A stretch of 64,000 nt of DNA, from assembly GCF_003992005.1 (NCBI RefSeq), contig NZ_RQVL01000005.1, positions 31,314 to 95,313 on the forward strand. Reading direction: 5' to 3'. Position numbers and translations under genes: made by a program. This DNA is from Veillonella sp. VA139. GTDB taxonomy: Bacteria > Bacillota > Negativicutes > Veillonellales > Veillonellaceae. Every line of letters starts with the position of its first letter. Position 1 is the stretch's first letter. Shown one piece after another: positions 45,516 to 54,459 of the stretch. The notes beneath the pieces were generated by a model. That model was given only the letters and a program-made list of their open reading frames with translations, did not search any database and had not been told where the DNA came from.

Positions 45516-45596
45516 TTATTTGAACAAATCAATGATTTGTACTATTAGTTTTAAAATCAAAATCAATATATTGACTTTTTTAAAAAACTTTTTCAT
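45516..45596 (-). CDS. 26-residue hydrophobic cationic peptide, type I toxin-like
   Basis: The peptide begins MKKFFKKVNILILI and ends QIIDLFK. GGAGGAGGTGG precedes the ATG. The leader (TTGGGCTCATCTCTTCCTACT) is shared with the 11.8-kb locus although the peptide is different, so peptide-coding parts appear exchangeable while RNA parts are conserved. The promoter TGC-TATAAT on the minus strand is at 45666-45671. The same bidirectional terminator type lies at 45467-45504. Toxicity is inferred. Confidence 0.6.
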   Translation of the reverse strand: MKKFFKKVNILILILKLIVQIIDLFK

Positions 45597-45665
45597 AGTA
45601 CCACCTCCTCCTATAGAGTAGGAAGAGATGAGCCCAACGCACGTTGAAGACTTTTCTGTGATTTT

Positions 45666-45671
45666 ATTATA
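45666..45671 (-). promoter_or_regulatory. promoter of the 26-residue peptide gene
   Basis: Extended -10 TGC-TATAAT on the minus strand with TACACA 17 bp upstream. The RNA start is near 45659. Confidence 0.55.
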
Positions 45672-45723
45672 GCAGAATCTATTCGTATTGTGTATACACA
45701 TAAATAAAAAATACATTAGTCTA

Positions 45724-45752
45724 TTGACAAGCGACTGGAAATGCTATAGAAT
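45724..45752 (+). promoter_or_regulatory. promoter of the leucine T-box/leu operon
   Basis: TTGACA (45724-45729), 17 bp, TAGAAT (45747-45752). The RNA start is near 45759. Confidence 0.7.
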
Positions 45753-45759
45753 AGTCTTC

Positions 45760-46000
45760 AGTTACATAAAGCAAATGCGATGAACAGGTATAAAGATATA
45801 GTTAGTTGCTTTCAGAGAGCTACTGGTTGGTGTGAAGTAGTAGAACGGTTATATTGAAACTCCCCTGTGAGCAGCGATGGTGAAACCGAGTAGTCATCGA
45901 CGGTAGTTCCGTTATAACTGTGAGAACCAACTAGGGTGGGACCGTGTTATTGAAATGATAATGCCCCTTGATGTGCACTGCACATTGAGGGGCTTTTTTG
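45760..46000 (+). promoter_or_regulatory. T-box riboswitch, leucine specificity (CTC specifier)
   Basis: The conserved T-box AGGGTGGGACCGTG is at 45933-45946. A stem I base ACAGG (45784-45788) pairs with CCTGT (45864-45868), and the codon next to it in the expected specifier position is CTC (45860-45862), a leucine codon. A terminator GCCCCTTGATGTGC/GCACATTGAGGGGC with TTTTTT ends at 45999. Uncharged tRNA-Leu should favour antitermination and switch on the downstream leu genes. Confidence 0.85.
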
Positions 46001-46437
46001 TATCATAGGTTGATTAGTGTTTCTTACATTTTACGATGAGATCTGTATAAGGTATACAGTACATGTAAACTCTATTAGAATGTTCTGATAGTTTTAAGCA
46101 CAGTTTACTAATAGCAGAATATGCCGTTGATTGTGACAAACAACGCACAAGATAGAGGCAGAATCTATGATGTAGTACGACTAGAACATACAGTATGTAA
46201 AATGTAAAAACCTCTATGAAGCCAATACGCAACATATAACGCCCCTAGGGATGCATTGTCATCTCTGGGGGCGTTTTTCTATTCTCTGAAAGCAATTTCA
46301 GCGTCACGTAGTCAAAACCACCATAGGAATGATTTTATCAAAGGTGAGATATGGAGGCCACATATTCAGTTTTCTTAGAATCATTCGTTAGAATAGAAAT
46401 ACGAACAGATATAGATTAATCAGAAAGAGGAACAATC
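46001..46437 (+). other. long leader between T-box and leuA with second terminator
   Basis: About 440 bp without a convincing gene. TTACATTTTAC (46023-46033) has a perfect partner GTAAAATGTAA (near 46196-46206). ATAGAGG (about 46153) pairs with CCTCTAT (about 46211). CTATTAGAA/TTCTGATAG is a local hairpin near 46073. A second intrinsic terminator (AACGCCCC...GGGGGCGTTTTT) lies at 46219-46276. A weak 22-codon ORF begins at 46351 after AAAGGTGAGAT; significance unknown. Confidence 0.5.
46219..46278 (+). terminator. second terminator in the leu leader
   Basis: AACGCCCCTAGGGATG and CATCTCTGGGGGCGTT stem followed by TTTTTCT. Because it lies between the T-box and leuA, it must be bypassed or regulated for leuA expression from the T-box promoter. 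Confidence 0.75.
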
Positions 46438-47976
46438 ATGGATAACAGAATTTATTTTTTTGATACTACACTTCGCGATGGGGAGCAAACTCCAGGTGTT
46501 TCCCTTCAAACACCAGAAAAAGTAGAAATTGCACAATCTCTTGTACGCCTTGGATTAGATGTTATAGAAGCGGGGTTTCCTGCGGCATCGGAAGGTGACT
46601 TTGAAGCAGTATCCACAATTGCTAAAGAAGTACGTGGATGTACGATTGCAGCGCTTGCTCGATCCAATGAGAATGATGTGACGAAAGCAGCAGAAGCACT
46701 AGCAGGTGCAGAACGCAGCCGTCTACATGTGTTTATCGCTACTAGCGATATTCATCTAGAATATAAATTGAAAAAGACTCGTGAAGAAGTGTTAGACATT
46801 GTGAAACATATCCTTGAGTTTGCGAAAGGTAAATTCGATGAAATCGAGTTCTCCGCAGAAGATGCATCTCGTACAGATTTAGATTATTTATGCCGTGTCT
46901 TTGAAGTGGCTATCGAAGGTGGAGCTTCTATTTTGAATGTGCCAGATACAGTTGGTTATATGACACCAGAAGAGTTTGGCAATCGTATTCGCTACATTAA
47001 AGAGCATACAAGAGGTATTGAAAAGGCAATCATCAGTGTACATTGTCACAATGACTTAGGCCTTGCGAATGCGAACACGTTGGCAGCTATCGAAGCAGGG
47101 GCTCGCCAAGTAGAATGTACTATGAATGGCTTAGGTGAACGAGCTGGTAATGTGGCTATCGAGGAAGTCGTGATGGCTATTAAAACTCGTCATGACCACT
47201 ATCCATTTGATGTACACATCAACACACCACTATTTACTCGTACTAGCAAATTGGTGAGCAAACTTTGTGGTGTGGCTGTATCTCCTAATAAAGCCATCGT
47301 AGGTGCTAACGCCTTCGCTCATGAGTCCGGTATTCATCAACATGGTATGTTGAACAATCCAACCACCTATGAAATTATGACCCCAGCTAGTGTAGGAGCG
47401 GAAAAAACGTCCATCGTATTAGGTAAACATTCTGGTCGTCATGCCTTCGAAGATCATCTAGTGAATTTAGGCTTTCAGTTAGAAGAAAAACGAGTGAATG
47501 AGTTGTTCGTTCAATTCAAAGCCTTAGCAGATAAGAAAAAACAAGTCTATGATGAAGATATTTACGCTTTGGTGATGGATACGATGCATCACGAACAAGC
47601 ATTCCACGTGGTACAACACGATTACCATTCCGATCAAAATGGCTATGTTCTTGCTAGCATTCGTGTATTAACACCGAGTGGGGAACGCATGGACGCCGCT
47701 GTCGGTGATGGTCCGGTAGATGCTTCTTTCAGAGCCATCGAACGACTAGTGAACACACCATTTGTGTTGGAAGATTTCCAAATCCGTTCCGTAACAGTGG
47801 GTAAGGATGCCCTTGGTGAGGCGGTTGTAAAAGTCAATTATAATGGCCGCAGATTCCAAGGCCGTGGGGTGAGCACAGATATCGTAAAATCCAGTGTAAA
47901 TGCCTATATTAACGCAGTCAATGCAATTTATTTAGCAAAAGAATTAGAACAAGAGTTTGGAAACCAGGAGGGTTAA
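46438..47976 (+). CDS. leuA: 2-isopropylmalate synthase
   Basis: A 512-residue enzyme that condenses acetyl-CoA with 2-oxoisovalerate, the first leucine-specific step. Catalytic TIM barrel: [15 protein letters not shown] at residues 7-21, HCHNDLGLA near 200, then the C-terminal leucine-sensing regulatory domain ([11 protein letters not shown] onward). AGAGGAACAATC precedes the ATG. First gene of leuACDB, under the leucine T-box. Confidence 0.96.
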   Translation: MDNRIYFFDTTLRDGEQTPGVSLQTPEKVEIAQSLVRLGLDVIEAGFPAASEGDFEAVSTIAKEVRGCTIAALARSNENDVTKAAEALAGAERSRLHVFIATSDIHLEYKLKKTREEVLDIVKHILEFAKGKFDEIEFSAEDASRTDLDYLCRVFEVAIEGGASILNVPDTVGYMTPEEFGNRIRYIKEHTRGIEKAIISVHCHNDLGLANANTLAAIEAGARQVECTMNGLGERAGNVAIEEVVMAIKTRHDHYPFDVHINTPLFTRTSKLVSKLCGVAVSPNKAIVGANAFAHESGIHQHGMLNNPTTYEIMTPASVGAEKTSIVLGKHSGRHAFEDHLVNLGFQLEEKRVNELFVQFKALADKKKQVYDEDIYALVMDTMHHEQAFHVVQHDYHSDQNGYVLASIRVLTPSGERMDAAVGDGPVDASFRAIERLVNTPFVLEDFQIRSVTVGKDALGEAVVKVNYNGRRFQGRGVSTDIVKSSVNAYINAVNAIYLAKELEQEFGNQEG

Positions 47977-47980
47977 TGTC

Positions 47981-49246
47981 ATGGGTATGACCATAACAGA
48001 AAAAAATATGGCTCGTCACGCAGGGCTAGCAGAAGTAAAAGCAGGTCAAATGATCGAGTGTCAATTAGATTTCATCTTGATGAACGATATTACATTTCCA
48101 CCAGCGAAAAAAGAGTTTGAAAAAATCGGTAAACCTGTATTCGATGCAGACCGCATTTACTTAGTACCAGACCATTTCACGCCAAATAAAGATATTAAAT
48201 CTGCTACACAAGCGAAAGTGATGCGCGATTTCGTGCGACAACATAAGATTACGCACTATTTTGAAGTAGGTCGTATGGGCATTGAGCACGTATTGTTGCC
48301 AGAACAAGGTTTGATTGGACCTGGGGAAATGATCATTGGCGCTGACTCTCACACTTGTACGTACGGTGCATTGAATGCCTTTGCTACCGGCGTGGGTTCT
48401 ACAGATGCAGGGGTGGCTATGGCAGAAGGTAAAACTTGGTTCAAAGTGCCAGAAACAATCAAAGTCGTGTTAGAAGGAAAACCAGCGAAATGGATTTCTG
48501 GTAAAGATATTGTGTTGGACTTAATCGGTAAAATCGGTGTGGATGGCGCTCGTTACAAAGCTCTTGAGTTCCATGGTTCTGGTGTGCAATATATGACAAT
48601 GGCAGACCGTTTGACCATCTGTAACATGGCTATCGAAGCGGGCGGTAAATGTGGTGTATTCCCATACGATGCAGTGACAGAGGAGTATATCCAAGGTCGC
48701 ATTACACGTCCTATTGAACCGATTGCAGCAGATGAAGATGCAGACTATTGCCAAGTAGTGACCATTCAATTAGACGAATTAACACCAGTGGTGGCGTACC
48801 CACACCTTCCTTCCAATACGCATTACATGAAAGATATTGTGAAAGAAGACCGCATTCAAATCGACCAAGTCATCATCGGTTCTTGCACAAATGGTCGCTT
48901 TGAAGATTTAGAAATGTGTGCAGAAATTTTTAAAGGTCGCAAGGTGGCGGACTTCGTGCGTTGCATCGTGATCCCAGGGTCCCAAGATGTATATAACCAA
49001 GCTGTAAAAGCAGGCTTAATGGACATCTTTATCGAAGCAGGTTGTGCCGTAAGTACACCAACTTGCGGTCCGTGTTTAGGTGGTTACATGGGTATCATGG
49101 CAGAGGGCGAACGTACCGTATCTACCACAAACCGTAACTTCCGTGGTCGTATGGGACACGTGGACAGTGAAGTATATTTAGCAAGCCCCTATGTGGCGGC
49201 AGCAAGTGCAGTAGCAGGGTATTTAGCAAGCCCTGAGGAGGTATAA
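47981..49246 (+). CDS. leuC: 3-isopropylmalate dehydratase large subunit
   Basis: A 421-residue aconitase-family subunit (the shorter type found in archaea and many anaerobes). Cluster ligands: GSCTNGR and CGPCLGG plus an earlier Cys in [10 protein letters not shown]. The start at 47981 is used because AGGAGGG ends 8 bp upstream; an ORF extension to 47957 overlaps leuA. It works with LeuD to isomerise isopropylmalate. Confidence 0.95.
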   Translation: MGMTITEKNMARHAGLAEVKAGQMIECQLDFILMNDITFPPAKKEFEKIGKPVFDADRIYLVPDHFTPNKDIKSATQAKVMRDFVRQHKITHYFEVGRMGIEHVLLPEQGLIGPGEMIIGADSHTCTYGALNAFATGVGSTDAGVAMAEGKTWFKVPETIKVVLEGKPAKWISGKDIVLDLIGKIGVDGARYKALEFHGSGVQYMTMADRLTICNMAIEAGGKCGVFPYDAVTEEYIQGRITRPIEPIAADEDADYCQVVTIQLDELTPVVAYPHLPSNTHYMKDIVKEDRIQIDQVIIGSCTNGRFEDLEMCAEIFKGRKVADFVRCIVIPGSQDVYNQAVKAGLMDIFIEAGCAVSTPTCGPCLGGYMGIMAEGERTVSTTNRNFRGRMGHVDSEVYLASPYVAAASAVAGYLASPEEV

Positions 49247-49247
49247 T

Positions 49248-49742
49248 ATGGCAGACTTTCAAGGAACGATTTGGCGCTACGGCGACAATGTAGATACAGA
49301 CGTAATCATTCCAGCGCGCTACTTGGCGATCGCGGATATGGCGGAACTAGCAGAACATGCTATGGAAGACATTGATACTACCTTTGCACCGAATGTGAAA
49401 GCTGGTGAAATTATGGTAGCTGGCAAAAACTTTGGTTGTGGTTCCTCTCGTGAACATGCACCAGCAGTGATTAAAGAAAAAGGCATTTCTTGTATCGTAG
49501 CAGATAGCTTTGCTCGCATTTTTTTCCGCAATGCTATCAATATCGGTTTGCCTGTGATCGAAATTGGTGAGGCTGTGGACTGTATTCAAGAGGGTCATGA
49601 AATTGCTGTGGAAATAGCCACAGGTGTTGTTCATAATGTGACTACCGGTGAAAGCTACCAAGGAACGGCACTACCACAATTTGTGCAAAATATTGCCAAA
49701 GCAGGTGGATTGGTAAACTTTGCAAAAACAAGACAAAACTAA
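49248..49742 (+). CDS. leuD: 3-isopropylmalate dehydratase small subunit
   Basis: A 164-residue swivelling domain partner of LeuC. YGDNVDTDVIIPARYL at residues 11-26 and FGCGSSREHAP near 62-72 are the substrate-recognition motifs. It begins 1 bp after leuC, with GAGGAGGTATA upstream, so stoichiometric coupling is likely. Confidence 0.95.
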   Translation: MADFQGTIWRYGDNVDTDVIIPARYLAIADMAELAEHAMEDIDTTFAPNVKAGEIMVAGKNFGCGSSREHAPAVIKEKGISCIVADSFARIFFRNAINIGLPVIEIGEAVDCIQEGHEIAVEIATGVVHNVTTGESYQGTALPQFVQNIAKAGGLVNFAKTRQN

Positions 49743-49767
49743 TATATCTAATAGGAGGCCCTAGGCA

Positions 49768-49824
49768 ATGCTACTATTGATTAGCCTAGAGGTATTCCCT
49801 ATAGTATGGATACTAACTAGGTAG
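49768..49824 (+). CDS. possible 18-residue leucine-rich leader peptide between leuD and leuB
   Basis: MLLLISLEVFPIVWILTR, preceded by AGGAGG at 49754-49759 with good spacing. Five leucine residues, four using CTA. CTAGGC (49761-49766) can pair with GCCTAG over the first codons. It may be an attenuator-type leader for leuB or simply a short chance ORF. No clear terminator follows it. Confidence 0.35.
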   Translation: MLLLISLEVFPIVWILTR

Positions 49825-49874
49825 AATATCTTGGTATATTGTAGATGTGTAGAGACTTTTAAAAGAGGAATACT

Positions 49875-50948
49875 ATGAGTGAAAAACAAATTGTCCTAAT
49901 TGCTGGCGACGGCATTGGGGAAGAGATAACAAATTCGGCGCGTGCCGTGGTGGACGCAGCCTTTGCCAAAGCTGGTGTAACAGCCAACTGGATTGAGAAA
50001 AAAGCGGGTGGTGCGGCCATCGATGCCTTCGGTGAACCATTGCCACAAGATACCATCGATGCATGCCAAGTAGCAGATGCTGTATTATTAGGTGCTGTAG
50101 GCGGTCCTAAATGGGATGATGTAGATCCATCCATCCGTCCTGAAAAAGCCATCCTTGGTTTGCGTAAAGCATTGGGTTTGTTCTGTAACTTGCGGCCAGT
50201 GAAAATTTACCCAGCATTGCGTGAATTTTCTCCGTTAAAACCAGAATTAGTAGAAAATGTTGACTTCGTTATCGTTCGTGAATTAACAGGAGGCATCTAC
50301 TTTGGGGAACGGGAAGAAGCACAAGGAGAAGGCCCAACAGAATTTGCTTGGGACAAAGAGACCTACGCTCGTTATGAAGTGGAACGCATCATGGACGTAG
50401 CAGTGGAAACAGCACGTAAACGGTCTGGCAAAGTGGTGAGCGTAGATAAAGCTAACGTATTGGCATCTTCTCGTTTATGGCGTAAAATTGCGAAAGAAAA
50501 AGCAGAGGCAAACCCAGACATCAACATGGATTACTACTATGTAGATAATACAGCCATGCAACTGGTGACGAACCCAGGTCAATTTGATGTGCTAGTGACA
50601 ACGAATTTATTTGGAGACATCTTGAGCGATGAAGGAGCTGTTATCTCTGGCTCTCTTGGCTTATTGCCATCTGCCTCCATTGGTACAGGCACTTCTTTGT
50701 ATGAACCAATTCATGGATCGGCACCAGATATTGCAGGACAAGGCATTGCCAATCCACTAGGAACAATCTTGTCTGCTGCCATGATGTGTCGTTACTCCTT
50801 GGACTTGCCAACAGTAGCAGACTCCATTGAAGAAGCGGTGACAGCTGTTCTTGATGCGGGATACCGTACAGGCGATATGTATCGTGAAGGATTCACGAAA
50901 GTAAATACTCAAGGTATGACTGACGCGGTCATAGCGCACTTAGGGTAA
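49875..50948 (+). CDS. leuB: 3-isopropylmalate dehydrogenase
   Basis: A 357-residue NAD-dependent decarboxylating dehydrogenase that makes 2-oxoisocaproate. Motifs: GDGIGEEI near residues 11-18, LGLFCNLRPVK, ELTGGIYFG and GSAPDIAGQGIANP. It ends the leuACDB operon, after a 132-bp gap with a leader-peptide candidate. Confidence 0.96.
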   Translation: MSEKQIVLIAGDGIGEEITNSARAVVDAAFAKAGVTANWIEKKAGGAAIDAFGEPLPQDTIDACQVADAVLLGAVGGPKWDDVDPSIRPEKAILGLRKALGLFCNLRPVKIYPALREFSPLKPELVENVDFVIVRELTGGIYFGEREEAQGEGPTEFAWDKETYARYEVERIMDVAVETARKRSGKVVSVDKANVLASSRLWRKIAKEKAEANPDINMDYYYVDNTAMQLVTNPGQFDVLVTTNLFGDILSDEGAVISGSLGLLPSASIGTGTSLYEPIHGSAPDIAGQGIANPLGTILSAAMMCRYSLDLPTVADSIEEAVTAVLDAGYRTGDMYREGFTKVNTQGMTDAVIAHLG

Positions 50949-50989
50949 GCGTTACCTTCTGGGAAAATCCTTTATATAGCAAATGAAAG

Positions 50990-51059
50990 AATGCCATATA
51001 CTCCTCCGTAAATTTACGTTCCACTGAGATTTACTCCGGAGTATATGGCATTCTTTTTC
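50990..51059 (+). terminator. terminator of the leu operon
   Basis: AGAATGCCATATACTCC pairs with GGAGTATATGGCATTCT, 17 bp perfect, followed by TTTT; inner GTAAAT pairs with ATTTAC. Confidence 0.9.
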
Positions 51060-51151
51060 GTTTGTGTAAGTTAGATTTCCATCTATATAAGCATTGCCTA
51101 GCCTAAGTGCGCTATGGTGGGGCTCTAGGGGACGAATAAAGTGGGATAAAA

Positions 51152-51181
51152 AAGAAAAGCCGAGATACATCCCGGCTTATA
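51152..51181 (-). terminator. terminator of msrAB-side transcript
   Basis: On the minus strand AAGCCGGGATG and TCTCGGCTT with TTTCTTTTTT. A near copy (AGCCGAG/CTCGGCT) lies in the msrAB leader at 52418-52442. Confidence 0.7.
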
Positions 51182-51200
51182 TTGCAAATAAAGTATATCC

Positions 51201-51364
51201 ATGGTGGGGAGCACCATCTTTATGGGCCTCTCTTTAAAAATGATAACTCATTTTATGGTGGGGGTGCACCAACAGTAAAATCCCTCGCTTTCAGAATGAT
51301 AATTCATTCTATGGTGGGGATCACCAACGATAAAGTTCCGCACTTGTAGATATACATTTACAAG
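51201..51364. repeat. three tandem structured repeats of 54-56 bp
   Basis: Units start at 51201, 51255 and 51311. Each has a GGTG-GGGN-GCACC-type hairpin (ATGGTGGGGAGCACCAT, GGTGGGGGTGCACC, GGTGGGGATCACC) and then a second small hairpin (AAAATGATAACTCATTTT, GAATGATAATTCATTC, CTTGTAGATATACATTTACAAG). Bases change between units while pairing is kept. They lie between leuB and msrAB 3' ends. No ORF. Confidence 0.65.
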
Positions 51365-51409
51365 TCAATCCTATCACAGAAGTATAGGCATGTCAACTAG
51401 AGTGAAGAT

Positions 51410-52369
51410 CTATTTATCCATCGATTTTCGCACTATTTCTTGTAAAGCCCCATAGCCTTGTGCCTCTAGTTCTTCGAGGGGAATGAAGCGGAGGGCAGCA
51501 CCGTTAATGCAGTATCGAAGGCCACCCATATCTCTAGGTCCATCTTCAAAGACATGACCTAAGTGGGCATCACCAATGCGGCTACGCACTTCGATGCGGG
51601 AATGGCCAAAGAGGCTCTCATCCTGATAGTACCGAATGACATCGCTGTTGATAGGCTTGGCAAAGCTAGGCCAACCACAGCCAGAATCAAATTTCTCAGC
51701 GGAAATAAACAAAGGTTCTCCCGTAGTTACGTCTACATAGAGGCCAGGGCGGAACTCATCGGTATAGTGATGGGAGAAAGGCCTTTCGGTGTCACTTTGT
51801 TGGGTTACTGCGTAGGCTAAAGGATCCAATTCACGTTGCAGCTCCTCGTCAGATTTTTTCGTATACCCATCTTCCTCAATGAGAGGCTCATAGGCTTTGG
51901 CTACATTGATATGACAGTATCCACCAGGATTCTTGTCTAAATAATCTTGATGATAGTCTTCGGCAGGGTAAAAGGAATCGAGGGGCAGTACTTCAATGGC
52001 AAAGGGTTCACGATAGTGCGAGTTGGCTAGGGCTAAGAACTCCTCGATAGTGCTTTTATCATCAGGGTTTTCATAATAGATGCCACTACGATATTGAATG
52101 CCCTCGTCTCCACCTTGTTTATTGATACTGAAAGGATCCACTACCCGTAAAAAATATTGAATGATTTGGGACAGGGATATGGTTGCATCATCGTAAGTCA
52201 ATTTTACAGTTTCTACATGACCACTGCCACGGCAGACCTCTTCGTAAGAAGGGTTGGCATGATGTCCGTTGCTATAGCCTACAGATGTTGTTACAATGCC
52301 AGGAATGCGTTTGAAATAGGCCTCTAAGCCCCAAAAACAGCCCCCAGCGAGATAGATAATTCGTTGCAT
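51410..52369 (-). CDS. msrAB: fused peptide methionine sulfoxide reductase MsrA-MsrB
   Basis: A 319-residue bifunctional repair enzyme. MsrA domain: [11 protein letters not shown] at residues 8-18 (catalytic Cys10), S-form specific. MsrB domain from about residue 175: SGCGWPSF and the terminal catalytic segment [10 protein letters not shown]-form specific. The start at 52369 is supported by AGGAGGATACT; the upstream in-frame extension runs into a terminator hairpin. No signal peptide, so probably cytoplasmic. Confidence 0.95.
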   Translation of the reverse strand: MQRIIYLAGGCFWGLEAYFKRIPGIVTTSVGYSNGHHANPSYEEVCRGSGHVETVKLTYDDATISLSQIIQYFLRVVDPFSINKQGGDEGIQYRSGIYYENPDDKSTIEEFLALANSHYREPFAIEVLPLDSFYPAEDYHQDYLDKNPGGYCHINVAKAYEPLIEEDGYTKKSDEELQRELDPLAYAVTQQSDTERPFSHHYTDEFRPGLYVDVTTGEPLFISAEKFDSGCGWPSFAKPINSDVIRYYQDESLFGHSRIEVRSRIGDAHLGHVFEDGPRDMGGLRYCINGAALRFIPLEELEAQGYGALQEIVRKSMDK

Positions 52370-52414
52370 AGTATCCTCCTTTATAGTTGGACGTAATCTT
52401 CTATCAGATAAAAA

Positions 52415-52458
52415 GAAAAGCCGAGACATGACTCGGCTAACTAAATTCTAGCATAGGT
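52415..52458 (-). promoter_or_regulatory. promoter with immediate terminator hairpin in the msrAB leader
   Basis: On the minus strand a TATGCTAGAAT -10 region is followed within about 15 nt by TTAGCCGAG/CTCGGCTTTTCTTTTT. It looks like an attenuator or a very short RNA upstream of msrAB. Confidence 0.4.
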
Positions 52459-52659
52459 GTATTCAGATAACAAGGGTATTTTATAAGAAAGTTCATAGGT
52501 ATAACAGAAGGAAACTTGATCAATAAGAGTACTAGCGTATGAGACGTCTATGAATCATAAAAGGGGGTAGATGTATATTCTAGTTAAGTTTTCATGTACT
52601 TTTGTGTATAATAGACTACATATATTAATGTTAGGAACAGGAAAGTAGGAGGGTTAACC

Positions 52660-53547
52660 ATGGCAGATGAAAGAGTTACAGATCTACAGTTGGCACACTC
52701 TGTGCTAGGCTATACAGGTGTACCTGGTGCCTATGCCTATGAAGTGTTGCAGAACTTGCTTTCAAAATATATAGAAAAAGGGGGCTCCGTGGAAGGGCAA
52801 CAGATTGAACGGTGTCAAAGCCATCGTGAGCTCGTACAGGCTGTTCATGAAGGGCGCATCGATTATGCTATATTGCCCATTGAAAACTCTATCGTTGGAG
52901 AAGTGAGGGACAGCACGGATTTAATCAAAGATAAGAACATTCACATCGTTGGGGAAGTGCGCCACCGCATTAGTCATAGTTTGCTAGGCGTACCAGGTGC
53001 TAGCCTAGATATGATTCAAGAAGTGTACTCTCACGAACAAGCCCTCATGCAATGCTCGCAATTTTTGGCGACGCACAGTTCCTGGCAATTGGGACCGATG
53101 AACAATACCGCTATGAGTGCGAAATATGTAAGTGATACACAGGATGTGAGGAAAGCATGCATCGCCAATGCATCTGCTCAAGAACTATACGGCCTAACTC
53201 TGTTGGCGCCAGACATTGCAAATTTTAAGGAAAACTTTACACGATTCTTCATCATCACCCATAAGGACGTAATGATTCATGATGCACACAAGTTGAGCAT
53301 CATCGTACAAACGCCGAATACACCAGGGGCACTGGTGAAAGTCCTACGAGTTTTCGAGGACCACCAACTGAACATGGTCAACATCAAGTCACGACCATCC
53401 ATGCATACACCGTGGGAGTACTTTTTCTACATCGACATTGAGGGGGAAGACCGCGAAGCAGACCTACAACAAGCTTTAGCAGAAGTACGAGAGCTTTCCA
53501 ATTATTTACAGGTCTTAGGGCATTATAAAATCTATGATGTACTGTGA
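52660..53547 (+). CDS. pheA: prephenate dehydratase
   Basis: A 295-residue enzyme of phenylalanine synthesis that converts prephenate to phenylpyruvate. N-terminal periplasmic-binding-like catalytic domain: YTGVPGAYAYEV, ILPIENSIVGEV, and TRF in NFTRFFII. C-terminal ACT domain (LSIIVQTPNTPGALVKVL, NIKSRP) binds phenylalanine for feedback. AGGAGGGTTAACC precedes the ATG. No chorismate mutase domain is fused. Single gene. Confidence 0.94.
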   Translation: MADERVTDLQLAHSVLGYTGVPGAYAYEVLQNLLSKYIEKGGSVEGQQIERCQSHRELVQAVHEGRIDYAILPIENSIVGEVRDSTDLIKDKNIHIVGEVRHRISHSLLGVPGASLDMIQEVYSHEQALMQCSQFLATHSSWQLGPMNNTAMSAKYVSDTQDVRKACIANASAQELYGLTLLAPDIANFKENFTRFFIITHKDVMIHDAHKLSIIVQTPNTPGALVKVLRVFEDHQLNMVNIKSRPSMHTPWEYFFYIDIEGEDREADLQQALAEVRELSNYLQVLGHYKIYDVL

Positions 53548-53788
53548 GATTCTAATTGGAATTTGAATACCAGCATAAGCAAAAGTCGCACAAGAATACA
53601 TGAAAAAATTATTGAGTTACTTCTGCAATGGATAAATAAGTGAGTCTAAAACAATAGTATCAATCATTTTTTAGTAGTACATTTTAACGTACTGTGGTAG
53701 TATTAATCATAGGATAGAATAACGCATTATTTTTAAGCTTATCGCATCAAATTTAAGGGGATAACAATCAGTAGAACGGAGGGATAGT

Positions 53789-54298
53789 ATGACAGAATTA
53801 CACATGTATTTAGCGTATTTAATAGCCTGGGCGATGTATCAGTTGTGGTCCATCCATAGATGGATGAAATCAGAATCAAAAGAGGAAAAAGCTGAAACTG
53901 CTGGTCATGCATTGCAGGATGTGTTAGACTTTGTGTCGCCTAAGGCAGTAGCAATTTTGGCCATGAGTGGAATTATTTTTACGGGGGCAGCAGATGTGTT
54001 AGGGGTCTTGCTTGTGAAAGGCTTCATACGTGATCCACAATGGTTAGATTATATGTTACTAGGTCTTGTTTGTGCGAGTATTATAGCGGGAATTCGTTCT
54101 GCTGTTGAGGGATATCGCATTGTCTTAAGTGCATCTAATTCTCGTCATCCAGACCTCTTTTTAGTGCGCCATGAAAGGATATTTAAAAAAGGTCGTATAG
54201 ATATTGAGGTTGTGGTAATTCGGATATTGCATGTTTTATATGCGGGATTTGCCATATATACGATTGTTATTCTTTTACAGTTGTTACATATTCTCTAA
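53789..54298 (+). CDS. membrane protein of unknown function, 3-4 helices
   Basis: A 169-residue protein with hydrophobic segments near residues 3-20, 50-75, 88-108 and 143-168, and a charged loop (MKSESKEEKAE) after the first. GGAGGGATAGT precedes the ATG. Family not recognised. Preceded by about 240 bp of AT-rich DNA with an inverted repeat GTAC-ATTTTAAC-GTAC near 53676. Confidence 0.65.
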   Translation: MTELHMYLAYLIAWAMYQLWSIHRWMKSESKEEKAETAGHALQDVLDFVSPKAVAILAMSGIIFTGAADVLGVLLVKGFIRDPQWLDYMLLGLVCASIIAGIRSAVEGYRIVLSASNSRHPDLFLVRHERIFKKGRIDIEVVVIRILHVLYAGFAIYTIVILLQLLHIL

Positions 54299-54459
54299 TA
54301 GGGTAGATGTATGTTTTAGAATGACAGAGAATTTCTAGGTTATTATTGGCCAAAGTGCGAATAGTTTGATATAATTAACCTATATTATGTGCAATGCAAT
54401 TAAGAGGTGTATCCTGTTGTATGGATATGTAAAATCTGGAAGATGGAAAGGACTCTGTC

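Noticed and set aside
46014..46235. 73-codon minus-strand ORF in the leu leader
   Set aside because: No ribosome site, and the region is better explained by leader RNA pairing and a terminator on the plus strand.
51201..51364. Tandem units as a CRISPR array or known tandem riboswitch
   Set aside because: Units are too few and contiguous. The hairpin loops do not match glycine or guanidine riboswitch motifs I know.
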